A stretch of DNA of 64,000 nucleotides from Streptomyces celluloflavus (GTDB lineage Bacteria > Actinomycetota > Actinomycetes > Streptomycetales > Streptomycetaceae), in assembly GCA_000720995.1 (NCBI GenBank), contig JOEL01000019.1:53823-117822 (forward strand). The letters run 5' to 3'. The notes below the pieces were generated by a model, which had not been told where the DNA came from, did no database searches, and worked only from the letters and a program-made list of their open reading frames with translations. This document shows, piece after piece, positions 54,314 to 62,669 of the stretch (the stretch's first letter is position 1; each line of letters opens with the position of its first letter). The position numbers and the translations under genes are program-made.

Positions 54314-55097
54314 CAAGGGTGCCCGCCGGGCCGTCTGGATCCTCTTCTTCGTCCTCTTCCTGCCGGTGTTCGCGCTGCCGCTGCTGGTGATCGTCGCGGC
54401 GTCCTTCGCGACGAGCTGGAGTGGTGCGCTGCCCTCCGGGCCGACCCTCGCCCACTACCAGGACATCGCGCACGGCGACGCGGGGCAGGCGCTGCTCACC
54501 AGTGTGCTGACGGCGCTGGCGGCGAGCGCCGGCGCGCTCACCGTCGGGACCTGGGCGGCGCTCGCCGCCGAACGGCTGGGCCGGCGCGCCCGGCGGCTCG
54601 TCGACGGGCTGTTCCTGCTGCCGGTCGCGGTGCCCTCCGTCGTCGTCGGGCTCTCGCTGCTGGTCGCCTTCTCGCAGCCGCCGTTCCTGCTCAACGGCAC
54701 CCCGCAGATCGTGATCATCGCGCATACGGTGCTGGTCACTGCCTTCGCCTACCAGTCCGTGACGGCCGCGCTGACCCGCCTGGACCCGGCGTACGAGCAG
54801 AGCGCGGCCGGTCTCGGCGCCCGCCCCGGCTACGTCCTGTGGCGGGTCAAACTGCCGCTGCTGCTGCCCTCGCTGACGGCGGCCGCGGGGCTCTGCTTCG
54901 CGCTGTCCATGGGGGAGCTGAGCGCCACGATGATGATCTATCCGCCGGACTGGATGCCGCTGCCGGTGCAGATCTTCGCCACCACCGACCGCGGCTCCCT
55001 CTTCGCGGGCGCCGCCCTCGCGGTGACCCTGATGGCCGCGACGCTGATCGTGCTGCTCGGCGTCTCCCGCATCCGCACGAAGGCCGCTTACCGCTGA
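54300..55097 (+). CDS. Aminophosphonate ABC importer, permease 2
   Basis: A 265-aa permease with six helices (AVWILFFVLFLPVFALPLLVIVAASFATSW at the first) and an EAA loop at YEQSAAGLGARPGYVLWRVKLPLLLPSL. AGGAGG at 54283-54288 sits 11 nt before GTG 54300, the preferred start; GTG 54288 would overlap that site. Heterodimer with permease 1. The tight overlaps show one operon. Confidence 0.9.
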   Translation: MLVHSKGARRAVWILFFVLFLPVFALPLLVIVAASFATSWSGALPSGPTLAHYQDIAHGDAGQALLTSVLTALAASAGALTVGTWAALAAERLGRRARRLVDGLFLLPVAVPSVVVGLSLLVAFSQPPFLLNGTPQIVIIAHTVLVTAFAYQSVTAALTRLDPAYEQSAAGLGARPGYVLWRVKLPLLLPSLTAAAGLCFALSMGELSATMMIYPPDWMPLPVQIFATTDRGSLFAGAALAVTLMAATLIVLLGVSRIRTKAAYR

Positions 55098-55195
55098 CCG
55101 GCCGGGAGCGGACGGCGCGGGCCGCTCCGTCCTGTCGCCCGGCCACCTCTCCCCGCCTCCCCTCCGCCCCACCCTGCCAAGGAGAACGACCCGCC

Positions 55196-56302
55196 ATGCG
55201 CACCACCCCCAGCCCTCACTCCCGTCCGCGTCCGGAACGCCTCGCGGCCCGCAAGCCGCTCGCCGCCTGCTGCGGTGCCCTCGTCCTCGGCGTCTCGCTC
55301 ACCGCCTGCGGCGGTACCGGGAGCGCCGACGCGGACGCCAAGGAGATCACCGTCTACAGCGCCGACGGCCTCAAGAGCGAGCGCGGCGACGGCTTCTACG
55401 ACCGGGCCTTCGCGGACTTCGAGAAGAAGACCGGCATCAAGGTCAACTACGTCGAGAGCGGCTCCGGCGCGGCCGTCCAGCGGCTGGCCCGCGAGAAGGC
55501 CAACACCAAGGCCGATGTGCTGGTGACCCTGCCGCCGTTCATCCAGCAGGCCGACGGAAAGGGCCTGCTGGAAACGTACCGGCCCAAGGGCTCGGAGCAG
55601 GTCGCGGCCGCGGACAAGGACCCCCAGGGCAAGTGGACCTCGATCGTCAACAACTACTTCTGCTTCATCTACAACAAGAAGGAGCTGACGCAGCCGCCGC
55701 AGTCCTGGCAGGACCTGACGGACGGCCGGTTCGCCGGCAAGCTCCAGTACTCCACCCCCGGCGTCGCCGGTGACGGCACCGCCGTCGTCATCAAGGCGCT
55801 GCACGACTTCGGCGGCCAGGGCCCGGCCATGGAATTCCTCAAGAAGCTCCAGGCCAACAACGTCGGCCCGTCCGCCTCCACCGGCCAGCTCGCGCCGAAG
55901 ACCGACAAGGGCGAACTGCTGGTCGCCAACGGCGATGTGCAGATGAACTACGCCAATATGAAGTCGATGCCGAACCAGGGCATCTTCTTCCCCGCGGCGA
56001 AGCCCGGCGCCAAGCCCGCCACCTTCGCCCTGCCCTACGCCGCGGGCCTGGTCAAGAACGCCCCGCACGCCGCGAACGCCAAGAAGCTGCTGGACTACCT
56101 GCTCTCCGAACCGGTCCAGCGGCAGGTCTCCGAGGTTGGCGGCGGCTTCACGGCCCGCAAGGACGTCAAGGCCACCGACGAGAACGCCACCGCACTCGCC
56201 AAGATCATGGCGGGGGTGGACATCTTCCAGCCGGACTGGCAGGACATCAACAAGAACCTGGACTCCTACGTCCGCGCGTGGAAGACGGCGACCGGCAGCT
56301 GA
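55196..56302 (+). CDS. Aminophosphonate ABC importer, lipoprotein binding protein
   Basis: A 368-aa extracytoplasmic solute-binding protein. A signal peptide with lipobox LTAC (Cys38) anchors it as a lipoprotein. The mature part starts EITVYSADGLKSERGDGFYDRAFADFEKKTGIKVNYVESGSGAAVQRL, typical for the iron/thiamine/2-aminoethylphosphonate binding cluster, with WTSIVNNYFCFIYNKKEL and FALPYAAGLVKNAPHAANAKKLLDYLLS. The ligand is inferred as an aminophosphonate from neighbours. AAGGAGAAC precedes the ATG at 55196. It follows permease 2 by 98 bp, and expression in excess of the permease is usual. Confidence 0.92.
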   Translation: MRTTPSPHSRPRPERLAARKPLAACCGALVLGVSLTACGGTGSADADAKEITVYSADGLKSERGDGFYDRAFADFEKKTGIKVNYVESGSGAAVQRLAREKANTKADVLVTLPPFIQQADGKGLLETYRPKGSEQVAAADKDPQGKWTSIVNNYFCFIYNKKELTQPPQSWQDLTDGRFAGKLQYSTPGVAGDGTAVVIKALHDFGGQGPAMEFLKKLQANNVGPSASTGQLAPKTDKGELLVANGDVQMNYANMKSMPNQGIFFPAAKPGAKPATFALPYAAGLVKNAPHAANAKKLLDYLLSEPVQRQVSEVGGGFTARKDVKATDENATALAKIMAGVDIFQPDWQDINKNLDSYVRAWKTATGS

Positions 56303-56369
56303 GCGTTCACCGCCACAGCCGGCCGTTCACCCACCGACCCCTGACATCCGCATAAGGATTGCGGAATAG

Positions 56370-56389
56370 TAACGGGTCTAGTCCCAACG
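56370..56389. promoter_or_regulatory. Candidate GntR operator, site B
   Basis: TAACGGGTCTAGTCCCAACG repeats site A (50123) over the first 12 bases and most of the rest. It lies 185-205 bp upstream of the alkaline phosphatase-family gene. It is followed by a CCAACGGTTGG palindrome (56384-56394). Confidence 0.7.
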
Positions 56390-56574
56390 GTTGGTGTCGG
56401 TACGGGAGTTGGCGCCGCGCGCTACGCGCAACGAGCTGCCCGCCACACGCCTCGTACGCACCCGGCGCCACGCTCCCGCCCACCCCCTACGTCCACCCCT
56501 TACGTTCACTCCCTACGTCTGCGCCGCACGCTTCACGCCGCACGCTCCATGCCCCCGAATTCCGGAGGACCGCC

Positions 56575-58218
56575 ATGCTGTCAGCGTCCCCAGCGTCCCC
56601 AGCGTCCCCAGCGTCCCCAGCGTCCCCAGTGCCGTCGGTGTCATCCGCGTCATCCGTGCCTACGACACCATCGGCGATATCCCGCTCCCGAATGGCGATA
56701 TCCCGATCCCGAATATCGAGAAGGGCCTGGCTCACCGGTGCCACCGCCGGACTCGCGGGCGCCGCACTGGCCACCGGGCCGTTCGCCGGTCTCGCCCGAG
56801 CCGCGACCGGCGGCCCCACCACCCCCAAGGTCCTGGTCATCGGGCTGGACGGGGCCGGCCGCCTGGACCGCGTCAAGGAGGCCGCCACACCCACCCTCGA
56901 CGCCCTGATGGCCACCGGCATCACCGCCCCCAGCAGCCTCTACGCGAGCCCGATGGCGCGTACGGAGTCCGCCCCCGGCTGGTCGACGATCATCACCGGT
57001 GTCTGGCCCGACAAGCACGGTGCCAAGGACAACAGCTTCACCGGCGCCGACTACGCCAGTTACCCCGACTTCCTCACCCGCGTCGAACGGGCCCGGCCCG
57101 CGCTGCGCACCTACGCCGTCGCCTCCTGGGGCCCCATCACCGAGCGGATCTTCTCCGCCGAGGTCGACACCCGCGTCTCCACACCCGGAGCGGAGTACGA
57201 CAAGGGCACCACGGCGCGCGCGGTCGCCCAGATCAGGGACGGTGACCCCGACGCGGTCTTCGTCCAGCTCGACAACGTCGACCACGCGGGCCACTCCTCC
57301 GGCGCCGGCAGCCGCGCGTACCTGGACGCCCTGCACACCGCCGACGCCCAGGTCGGCGAGGTGCTGGCGGCGGTCAAGTCCCGTCCCGGGTACGGCTCCG
57401 AGAACTGGCTCGTCCTCGTCACCGCCGACCACGGCCACACCGACGCCGGCGGACACGGCGGCTCCAGCTGGGCCGAACGGCAGACCTTCGTGATCGCCGC
57501 CGGCGGCGGTCTGCCGGCCCGTACGGTCCGCGAGGACGTCAAGCTCGTCGATGTCGCCGCCACCGCCCTGCACCACCTCGGCATCGCCGTCGACCCGGCC
57601 TGGAAACTGGACGGCCGCCCCCTCCACGAGCCCTCCGCCGACGCCTTCGACACCCTGCGCCCCCAACTCCGTACGGCGGTCGACGAGACCGGCGTGGGCG
57701 CCACGGTGCTCGGCTTCACCCACACCCCACCCGCCGGCTGGTCGGTGGAGAACACCGCCATGGGCGGCGGAGGCGTCACCGAGTGGCGCGGCTGGTCCTT
57801 CACCACCGACGAGTTCTGGACCAAGACCGCGCCCGACCAGCAGCGCGAGTCCAACGTCCGGGCGCGCGGCGTCTTCGCGGTGGCCGACGGCGACGAATGG
57901 TCCGACAAGCCCCGCACCGGCACCTTCGACTCCACGCTCGTCACCCCCGCCTGGCCGGTCCACGGTGGCACCACCGCCACCCTCTCCTTCACCTCCCACT
58001 ACCTCCAGGAGGGCACCCAGAAGGCCGAGGTGCTGGTCTCCTACGACGGCGGCCCCCCGAAGCCCGTGCTGACCTACACCGCCGACGCCATCGCCCGCAC
58101 CGAGAACCTCCCCCTGAAAATCCCCACCGGCACCCGCACCATCCAGGCCCGCTTCCGCTACACCGGCGGCAACGACTGGTACTGGGCGATCGACGGGGTG
58201 CGGCTGAGCGGGGGCTGA
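56575..58218 (+). CDS. Tat-exported alkaline phosphatase/nucleotide pyrophosphatase-family protein
   Basis: A 547-aa secreted metal-dependent phosphohydrolase. The N-terminus has five AGCGTCCCC repeats encoding Ser-Pro-Ala, then a twin-arginine signal SRRAWLTGATAGLAGAALATGPFAGLARA. The catalytic core contains VIGLDGAG (metal Asp), SAPGWSTIITGVWPDKHGAKDN (nucleophile region), FVQLDNVDHAGHSSG and TADHGHTDAGGHGG (metal ligands), as in type I phosphodiesterases and phosphonoacetate hydrolases. A C-terminal jelly-roll-like region follows (from about residue 400). GGAGG lies 6 nt before the ATG at 56575. Site B suggests co-regulation with the phosphonate genes, perhaps releasing substrate outside the cell. 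Confidence 0.87.
   Translation: MLSASPASPASPASPASPVPSVSSASSVPTTPSAISRSRMAISRSRISRRAWLTGATAGLAGAALATGPFAGLARAATGGPTTPKVLVIGLDGAGRLDRVKEAATPTLDALMATGITAPSSLYASPMARTESAPGWSTIITGVWPDKHGAKDNSFTGADYASYPDFLTRVERARPALRTYAVASWGPITERIFSAEVDTRVSTPGAEYDKGTTARAVAQIRDGDPDAVFVQLDNVDHAGHSSGAGSRAYLDALHTADAQVGEVLAAVKSRPGYGSENWLVLVTADHGHTDAGGHGGSSWAERQTFVIAAGGGLPARTVREDVKLVDVAATALHHLGIAVDPAWKLDGRPLHEPSADAFDTLRPQLRTAVDETGVGATVLGFTHTPPAGWSVENTAMGGGGVTEWRGWSFTTDEFWTKTAPDQQRESNVRARGVFAVADGDEWSDKPRTGTFDSTLVTPAWPVHGGTTATLSFTSHYLQEGTQKAEVLVSYDGGPPKPVLTYTADAIARTENLPLKIPTGTRTIQARFRYTGGNDWYWAIDGVRLSGG
56583..56627 (+). repeat. Five tandem 9-bp repeats inside the signal region
   Basis: AGCGTCCCC occurs five times without change, in frame, giving an (S)PA repeat ahead of the Tat motif of the phosphatase gene. 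Confidence 0.92.
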
Positions 58219-58241
58219 CCAGGTCCGGCGTTCCTCTGTGT

Positions 58242-58275
58242 CCGCCCGTCCGCAGGGGTGTGAGCGGACGGGCGG
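58242..58275. terminator. Bidirectional terminator
   Basis: A perfect 12-bp stem CCGCCCGTCCGC and its complement (58242-58253 with 58264-58275) between the convergent phosphatase and GntR genes. Confidence 0.8.
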
Positions 58276-58288
58276 CCTCTCACTCCGC

Positions 58289-59065
58289 TCACTCCGCCGC
58301 GAACTCGTACTGCAACTCATACAGATGACCTGCCTTGACCATCACCGTGACCTCGATGGGCCGCTCCGCGTCGCTGTAGACGACGCGCAGAGTCCGCAGC
58401 ACCGGCAGATCGCCGGGCAGCCGCAGTGCGGTGAACTGTTCCTGGGTGGGCACCCGCGCCGAGACCCGGTCCACACTGAGCCGGGGCGGATAGCCCAGCT
58501 CGGCGAGGAGACTCGGGGTGCCGCCCCTGATCTTCTGGCGCTTTGCGATCGCCGTGCCGCGGGCGAGCTCCAGCGGGTAGTAGGAGCTGACCAGTTCCAC
58601 CGGTTCGTCGTCGATCAGCAGCAGTTGGTGGCGGAGCAGGGCCATGCCGCCTTCCGAGAGCTTCAGCAGCGCGGACACATCGGCAGGCGGAGCGGTTTCC
58701 GTGACGCGGAGCAGTCTGCTGCGCGCACGGGTGCCGAGCTTCTCGGCTTCGGTGAGCCAGCGGTAGCGGTCGTCGGGGTCCACCGGGGCCATATACGAAG
58801 CCGGTCGCATGGTGCGCTGCCGGTGTTCGCGTACGGTGACGGAGGCTCCGGCCCGTCCGACGACCAGGCGTTCGCCCTTCAGAAGCTGTAGCGCCTTCTG
58901 CACGGTCGCGTTCGAGGCGGCGAACCTCGCGGTGAGCTGCGCCGTGGACGGCAGCCTGGCGCCCGGGGCCAGATCGCCGTTCATGATTTCGTCGCGCAGG
59001 TCGGCGGCGATCCGTTCGTGCAGCGAGCGGTGGTCGAAGGTGTCGTCATCGTGGGGCACCGTCAT
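58289..59065 (-). CDS. GntR/HutC-family regulator with UTRA domain
   Basis: A 258-aa regulator: winged HTH at about 15-75 (LHERIAADLRDEIMNGDLAPGARLPSTAQLTARFAASNATVQKALQLLKGERLVVGRAGASVTV) and UTRA domain at about 95-255 (RYRWLTEAEKLGTRARSRLLRV, LLRHQLLLIDDEPVELVSSYYPLELARGTAI). It overlaps by 4 nt with the stand-alone UTRA gene upstream, so the two are co-translated. The effector is unknown. A likely operator is the perfect palindrome at 59696-59711. Confidence 0.92.
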   Translation of the reverse strand: MTVPHDDDTFDHRSLHERIAADLRDEIMNGDLAPGARLPSTAQLTARFAASNATVQKALQLLKGERLVVGRAGASVTVREHRQRTMRPASYMAPVDPDDRYRWLTEAEKLGTRARSRLLRVTETAPPADVSALLKLSEGGMALLRHQLLLIDDEPVELVSSYYPLELARGTAIAKRQKIRGGTPSLLAELGYPPRLSVDRVSARVPTQEQFTALRLPGDLPVLRTLRVVYSDAERPIEVTVMVKAGHLYELQYEFAAE

Positions 59066-59604
59066 CGGATCCTGACGTCGTAGCGCAGGTGCTGATGCTG
59101 CGCGGCCATGGTCATCCTGTCGACCTGAAGTGGCTGGTCCTGAGCGTCCAGTGTGAGCCGGACCAACTGCATCACGGGCTCCCCTGGTCCGATCTCCAGC
59201 GCTTGCCGTTCTTCCTCGGTCGGCAGCCGGGCGCTGACGTCCTCGCGGGCTCGGACACCTACATGCCCGAGCTCGGCGAGCAGCGTGATGGCCCCTCCGG
59301 GAATTTTCGCCGTCCCGGCGAGGCGGGTGTCGTGGGCGATGGCCCGAGGATAATAGGTGTCCGTCAACTCGCAGGGACGGCCGTCGAGATACATGATGCG
59401 CCGGCGTACGACGACGTTGTCACCCTGGTCCAGGCCCAGGGCTTCCGCCACCTCGGCGGGCGCGGTCACTTCTCCCGCCTGCACGATGCGCTGACTGCTC
59501 TGACGGCCCTTGGCTGCGGTCTCGGCACTCCAGGCATCGCGCTGCCCGTTCTCACGCGGGGTCAGATACGGCACTGAGGTGGTGCCCCATTCGATGCTGC
59601 TCAC
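59062..59604 (-). CDS. Stand-alone UTRA-domain protein, no HTH
   Basis: A 180-aa protein that consists of a UTRA effector domain only: VVVRRRIMYLDGRPCELTDTYYPRAIAHDTRLAG, GAITLLAELGHVGVRAREDVSARLPTEEERQAL, VMQLVRLTLDAQDQPLQVDRMTMAAQ. The approximately 45 residues before it (SSIEWGTTSVPYLTPRENGQRDAWSAETAAKGR) show no HTH. The GTG at 59604 has GGAGGG 5-6 nt upstream, so the gene is complete rather than a truncation. It overlaps the full GntR regulator by 4 nt. It could pair with that protein or bind its ligand; this is inference. Confidence 0.88.
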   Translation of the reverse strand: MSSIEWGTTSVPYLTPRENGQRDAWSAETAAKGRQSSQRIVQAGEVTAPAEVAEALGLDQGDNVVVRRRIMYLDGRPCELTDTYYPRAIAHDTRLAGTAKIPGGAITLLAELGHVGVRAREDVSARLPTEEERQALEIGPGEPVMQLVRLTLDAQDQPLQVDRMTMAAQHQHLRYDVRIR

Positions 59605-59695
59605 GACACCCTCCGGTCCGGTTGGCCATCTCCCCTGTCAACCTTGCTGCTTTACAGAGTAAGTGACGCACCCGCAGCCCTCCGCAAACCTTGAT

Positions 59696-59711
59696 GCTAT
59701 TCGCGAATAGC
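59696..59711. promoter_or_regulatory. Perfect palindrome, candidate GntR operator
   Basis: GCTATTCGCGAATAGC is a perfect 16-bp palindrome between the divergent UTRA gene and the small gene at 59758, suited to a dimeric regulator controlling both. Confidence 0.6.
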
Positions 59712-59757
59712 GGTACGTTGCCGGCGCGAACGGCATCTGAGTGAGGGGTGGTCCACC

Positions 59758-60063
59758 ATGTCCCTGTCCTCGTCACACCGAGCCCGGCTGCTCCCGTGGT
59801 CCGGCCCTGAGGGCAAACCGTCCTACGTCATCGGCGAGGGAACCGGTCCGGTGTCGCGCCTCGCCGACGAGGCGGAGGCGGCGCAGCTCAGGATGGGGGT
59901 CGAGTTGCTGGGGCATGCGCGGGCGATGCTCGGTGACCGCACCGTGTCCAACGGCGAGGCGCGCTTCCTCGGTGACCGGTTGGTCGAGGCATTGCGGGAT
60001 GTGCTGCGGATCGCCGAGAGCCGGGGCGCGGAGCGAGCCGCGGCCGAGCATGCTCCCGGATGA
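59758..60063 (+). CDS. Small conserved hypothetical protein
   Basis: A 101-aa soluble protein: an N-terminal LPWSGPEGKPSYVIGEGTGPVSRLADEAEAAQLRMGVELLGHARAML segment, then helices SNGEARFLGDRLVEALRDVLRIAESRG. Similar sequences recur in Streptomyces near UTRA/GntR genes, from memory, but the family has no known function. The ATG at 59758 lies just after the palindrome region. It is divergent from the UTRA gene and probably shares its operator. Confidence 0.75.
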   Translation: MSLSSSHRARLLPWSGPEGKPSYVIGEGTGPVSRLADEAEAAQLRMGVELLGHARAMLGDRTVSNGEARFLGDRLVEALRDVLRIAESRGAERAAAEHAPG

Positions 60064-60164
60064 TCGCCCAGGGCGCCGTAGGCCCCGGCTGACTCGGGGC
60101 GGGGGCGTCGGCCGTACGTACGAGGCGTGGTCACTCGCGTCATGTGTGCCGGGTGCGGGAGCGG

Positions 60165-60395
60165 CAGGCGCCCCTGGTCAACACGTACGGCAGGAGTCTG
60201 GTCTGGACGTGCCCGGGGAGCCGATCTGGACCTCCGCGCCGGCCGCCGTCCAGTTCCTGGACGACCAGCGCCCGGCGGCACCGCGTACGTCATCGGGGAG
60301 GCGGGGCCGACCACCTCGCCGCACGACATCGGCTACGTCCCGACCGACCACGCCCCGGATTGCGTCGTCCTCGGGTACACGTATCTGGTCTTGAC
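60165..60395 (+). pseudogene. Frameshifted fragment of a HAD-IIA hydrolase
   Basis: Two plus-strand frames carry pieces of a protein like the intact HAD gene at 60481-61260. Frame 2 has GLDVPGEPIWTSAPAAVQFLDDQRP (compare GLDVPAENIWTSALATAKFLDDQHP). A shift then leads into frame 1 with GGTAYVIGEAGPTTSPHDIGYVPTDHAPDCVVLGYT (compare GGSAYVIGEAGLTTALHEVGYVLTDTDPDFVILGET). Both ends of the gene are missing and no start exists. It is opposite in orientation to the intact copy. Confidence 0.82.
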
Positions 60396-60427
60396 CTGCG
60401 GAAACGCCGATTCCAGGTGCCTTGGAG

Positions 60428-60475
60428 GGGCGCTCCGGCCGCCTGAGCGGTCCGCCCGCAGCGGCCGGAGCGCCC
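60428..60475. terminator. Terminator of the HAD-IIA gene
   Basis: A perfect 15-bp stem (60428-60442 with 60461-60475) lies 6 bp beyond the stop of the minus-strand HAD gene. Confidence 0.8.
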
Positions 60476-60480
60476 GCCGG

Positions 60481-61260
60481 TCAGATGAAGTCGACCAGGT
60501 CCGCGATGGAGTCCTTGACGTGGGTCGGCCGGTACGGGAAGCGGCCTACGTCCTCTTTGGCCGTGAGCCCGGTGAGCACCAGATAGGTCTGCATCCCGGC
60601 TTCCAGGCCCGCGAGCACATCGGTGTCCATCCGGTCGCCGATCATGGCGCTGGTCTCGGAGTGCGCTCCGATCGTGTTGAGCGCGGTCCGCATCATCAGC
60701 GGATTCGGCTTACCGATGAAATACGGCTTCTTACCGGTAGCCGCAGTGATCAGTGCTGCGACAGCCCCCGTGGCAGGAAGCGCACCCTCGGCCGACGGAC
60801 CCGTTTCATCGGGGTTGGTGGCGACAAACCGGGCCCCATCGTTGATCAGCCGTACTGCCTTCGTCATCGCCTCGAATGAGTAGGTTCGAGTCTCACCCAA
60901 GATCACGAAATCCGGGTCCGTATCCGTCAGGACGTACCCGACCTCGTGCAGTGCTGTCGTCAGGCCGGCCTCACCAATGACATAGGCGGAGCCGCCAGGG
61001 TGCTGGTCATCCAGGAACTTGGCGGTGGCCAGGGCCGAGGTCCAGATGTTCTCCGCAGGCACGTCCAGACCTATGCGATTCAGCCGAGCGTGCAGATCCC
61101 GCGCCGTATAGATCGAATTATTGGTCAGGACCAGGAATGGCCGGCCGGAATCACGCAGCTTCTTGATGAAGGCATCCGCTCCCGGCACCGGAATGCCTTC
61201 GTGCATCAGCACCCCATCCATGTCGGTGAGCCACGATTCGATGGGCTTTCGCTCTGCCAT
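60481..61260 (-). CDS. HAD-IIA family hydrolase (NagD-like)
   Basis: A 259-aa phosphatase of HAD subfamily IIA (NagD/p-nitrophenylphosphatase type). The nucleophile motif is WLTDMDGVLMHEG, motif II is VLTNNS, the cap domain spans about 80-180, and the C-terminal motifs are KPNPLMMRTAL and IGDRMDTDVLAGLEAGMQT. The substrate is probably a phosphorylated metabolite; housekeeping detoxification is possible. ATG at 61260 with AGGAGA about 8 nt upstream. Base composition is slightly lower in GC than its neighbours. A decayed paralogous fragment lies at 60165-60395 on the other strand. Confidence 0.93.
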   Translation of the reverse strand: MAERKPIESWLTDMDGVLMHEGIPVPGADAFIKKLRDSGRPFLVLTNNSIYTARDLHARLNRIGLDVPAENIWTSALATAKFLDDQHPGGSAYVIGEAGLTTALHEVGYVLTDTDPDFVILGETRTYSFEAMTKAVRLINDGARFVATNPDETGPSAEGALPATGAVAALITAATGKKPYFIGKPNPLMMRTALNTIGAHSETSAMIGDRMDTDVLAGLEAGMQTYLVLTGLTAKEDVGRFPYRPTHVKDSIADLVDFI

Positions 61261-61330
61261 GTTGCAGGTCTCCTGTACACAAGGGCTTGCTGGGCGCCGG
61301 GACGACGCTGTGCCGCGGTGCTCATAGCGT

Positions 61331-62216
61331 AGCCAGAGGGGGGCCGGTTAATTCATTCACCGCTGCTTGCCGTGGCGGCTACGTCCCGAGGCCAACGGCG
61401 AGCGGCCGTGAAGCCGGACGCCGGATCAACGACGGTATGACCCCGTGCGGCCACCGGCCACGGCGGACCGTCCCGAGCCTCTCCGCCCTGCCCGGTGAGC
61501 TCTGTCGAGTGAGGTCGCCCAGCGCTCTGCATGAACACTGATGAAGGCTGCTGGCCTGGTGGCCGGTATCGTGCCCGCCTGCTCGTCCTCGGGGCTCCGC
61601 TCCTCCGGCCCCGGTTTCCGTCACCTCGGTTGCCTCGGTTGCCTTGGTCGCTCCCGGTGACGCGGTACGGGGCGGTGGGACGGCATGGGGCGGTGGGACC
61701 GTGCGGGGCGGCGCGGGGGTGGCCGTACCGGGTGTGGACGTCGCGCCGTCCGGGATCGCTGCGCCAGCCGGGGCGGCTGTTGGGTCCGGGGATGCTGTTC
61801 CGTCCGGGACCACCACCCCGTCGGAAACCGCCGCTCCCGACGGCCGCGCCTCCTCCGGCCGTGAGCTGAGCAGTGCCGGAGCCGTCGGCCTGGTGCTGGC
61901 CGGCGGCGCCGTCCTGGTCATCGCGGGTCAACTGCTGCGGCTGAGACTGCGTATCCGGCGCGAACGGCAGGGCGGTGGCGATGGACGCTGAGGACGGCCG
62001 GGCCACCGCAGTCGGCACCGGCCACGGACACTTGCCGACCGGTGTGGCCTGAGCGGTAGGTACTGCTGTTGGGCTTGTGGCTCTGGGGGCGATGTGACGG
62101 GCGGGGGAGCGGCACGGCACCCCACCCCCTGCGATGCCGCTGCCGTCCGGCCGCCCCCCTCGAACAGGCACCCCGTACGCCTCAGCCCCACGGGTGGACG
62201 CCGCCACCACCGTCGA
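61331..62216. other. Degraded region without an intact gene
   Basis: Frames are open on both strands for hundreds of bases, but none has a clear start, ribosome site or conserved domain. On the plus strand 61644-61991 encodes a Gly/Ala/Thr/Pro-rich stretch followed by one convincing membrane helix and basic tail (AVGLVLAGGAVLVIAGQLLRLRLRIRR), like the C-terminus of an anchored surface protein, but its N-terminus is missing or shifted. It probably represents the remains of a surface-protein gene preceding the sortase-like remnant. Confidence 0.4.
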
Positions 62217-62650
62217 ACCGGCCGGATCACCATCGGTGCTCTCGGTACTTTCGGCGCACTCAGCGTGCGCGCCCGCATCGCCCGCATGGTCAGCACCGCC
62301 GGACGAGGACCCGGGCCGAACGGCGCGGTGCGCCCGCAGACCTACCACTCGACGGACCTCGTCGGCTGGTACGCCGACAGGCCGCGACCGGGAGCAGCGG
62401 GTGTCGCGGTACTGACCGGACGGTTCGGCAGCGGCAGCGGCAGAGGCAGTGGCAGTGGCAGTGGCGGTGGCAGCGATACGGGCACCGGTTCCGGCGCGGG
62501 CAGTGATACGTGCATCGGCACCGATACCGGCAGTGGCACGTGGCGGTCCGGGAGCAACGATCTGACCGGTATCAAACCGGGCATGCGGGTGGACGCACGG
62601 CGCTCGGAAGGCAGCACCGCACAGTTCACCGTCGAGGACGTCGGGACGGC
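62217..62650 (+). pseudogene. Possible class F sortase remnant
   Basis: One plus-strand frame contains YHSTDLVGWYADRPRPGAAG, then VAVLTGRF, and after a Gly/Ser/Thr low-complexity insert DLTGIKPGMRVDARRSEGSTAQFTVEDVGT. This order resembles class F sortases (VGWY..GxxPG, AVLxGH, LxPGxxVxVxRxDGSxxxFxVxxV). The expected catalytic His is Arg (LTGR), and the C-terminal part with the Cys and Arg is replaced by 13-bp repeats. No good start codon is found. It is a decayed or strongly diverged gene; the assignment is tentative. Confidence 0.42.
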
Positions 62651-62669
62651 CCACCCGGCCGGAGACACC

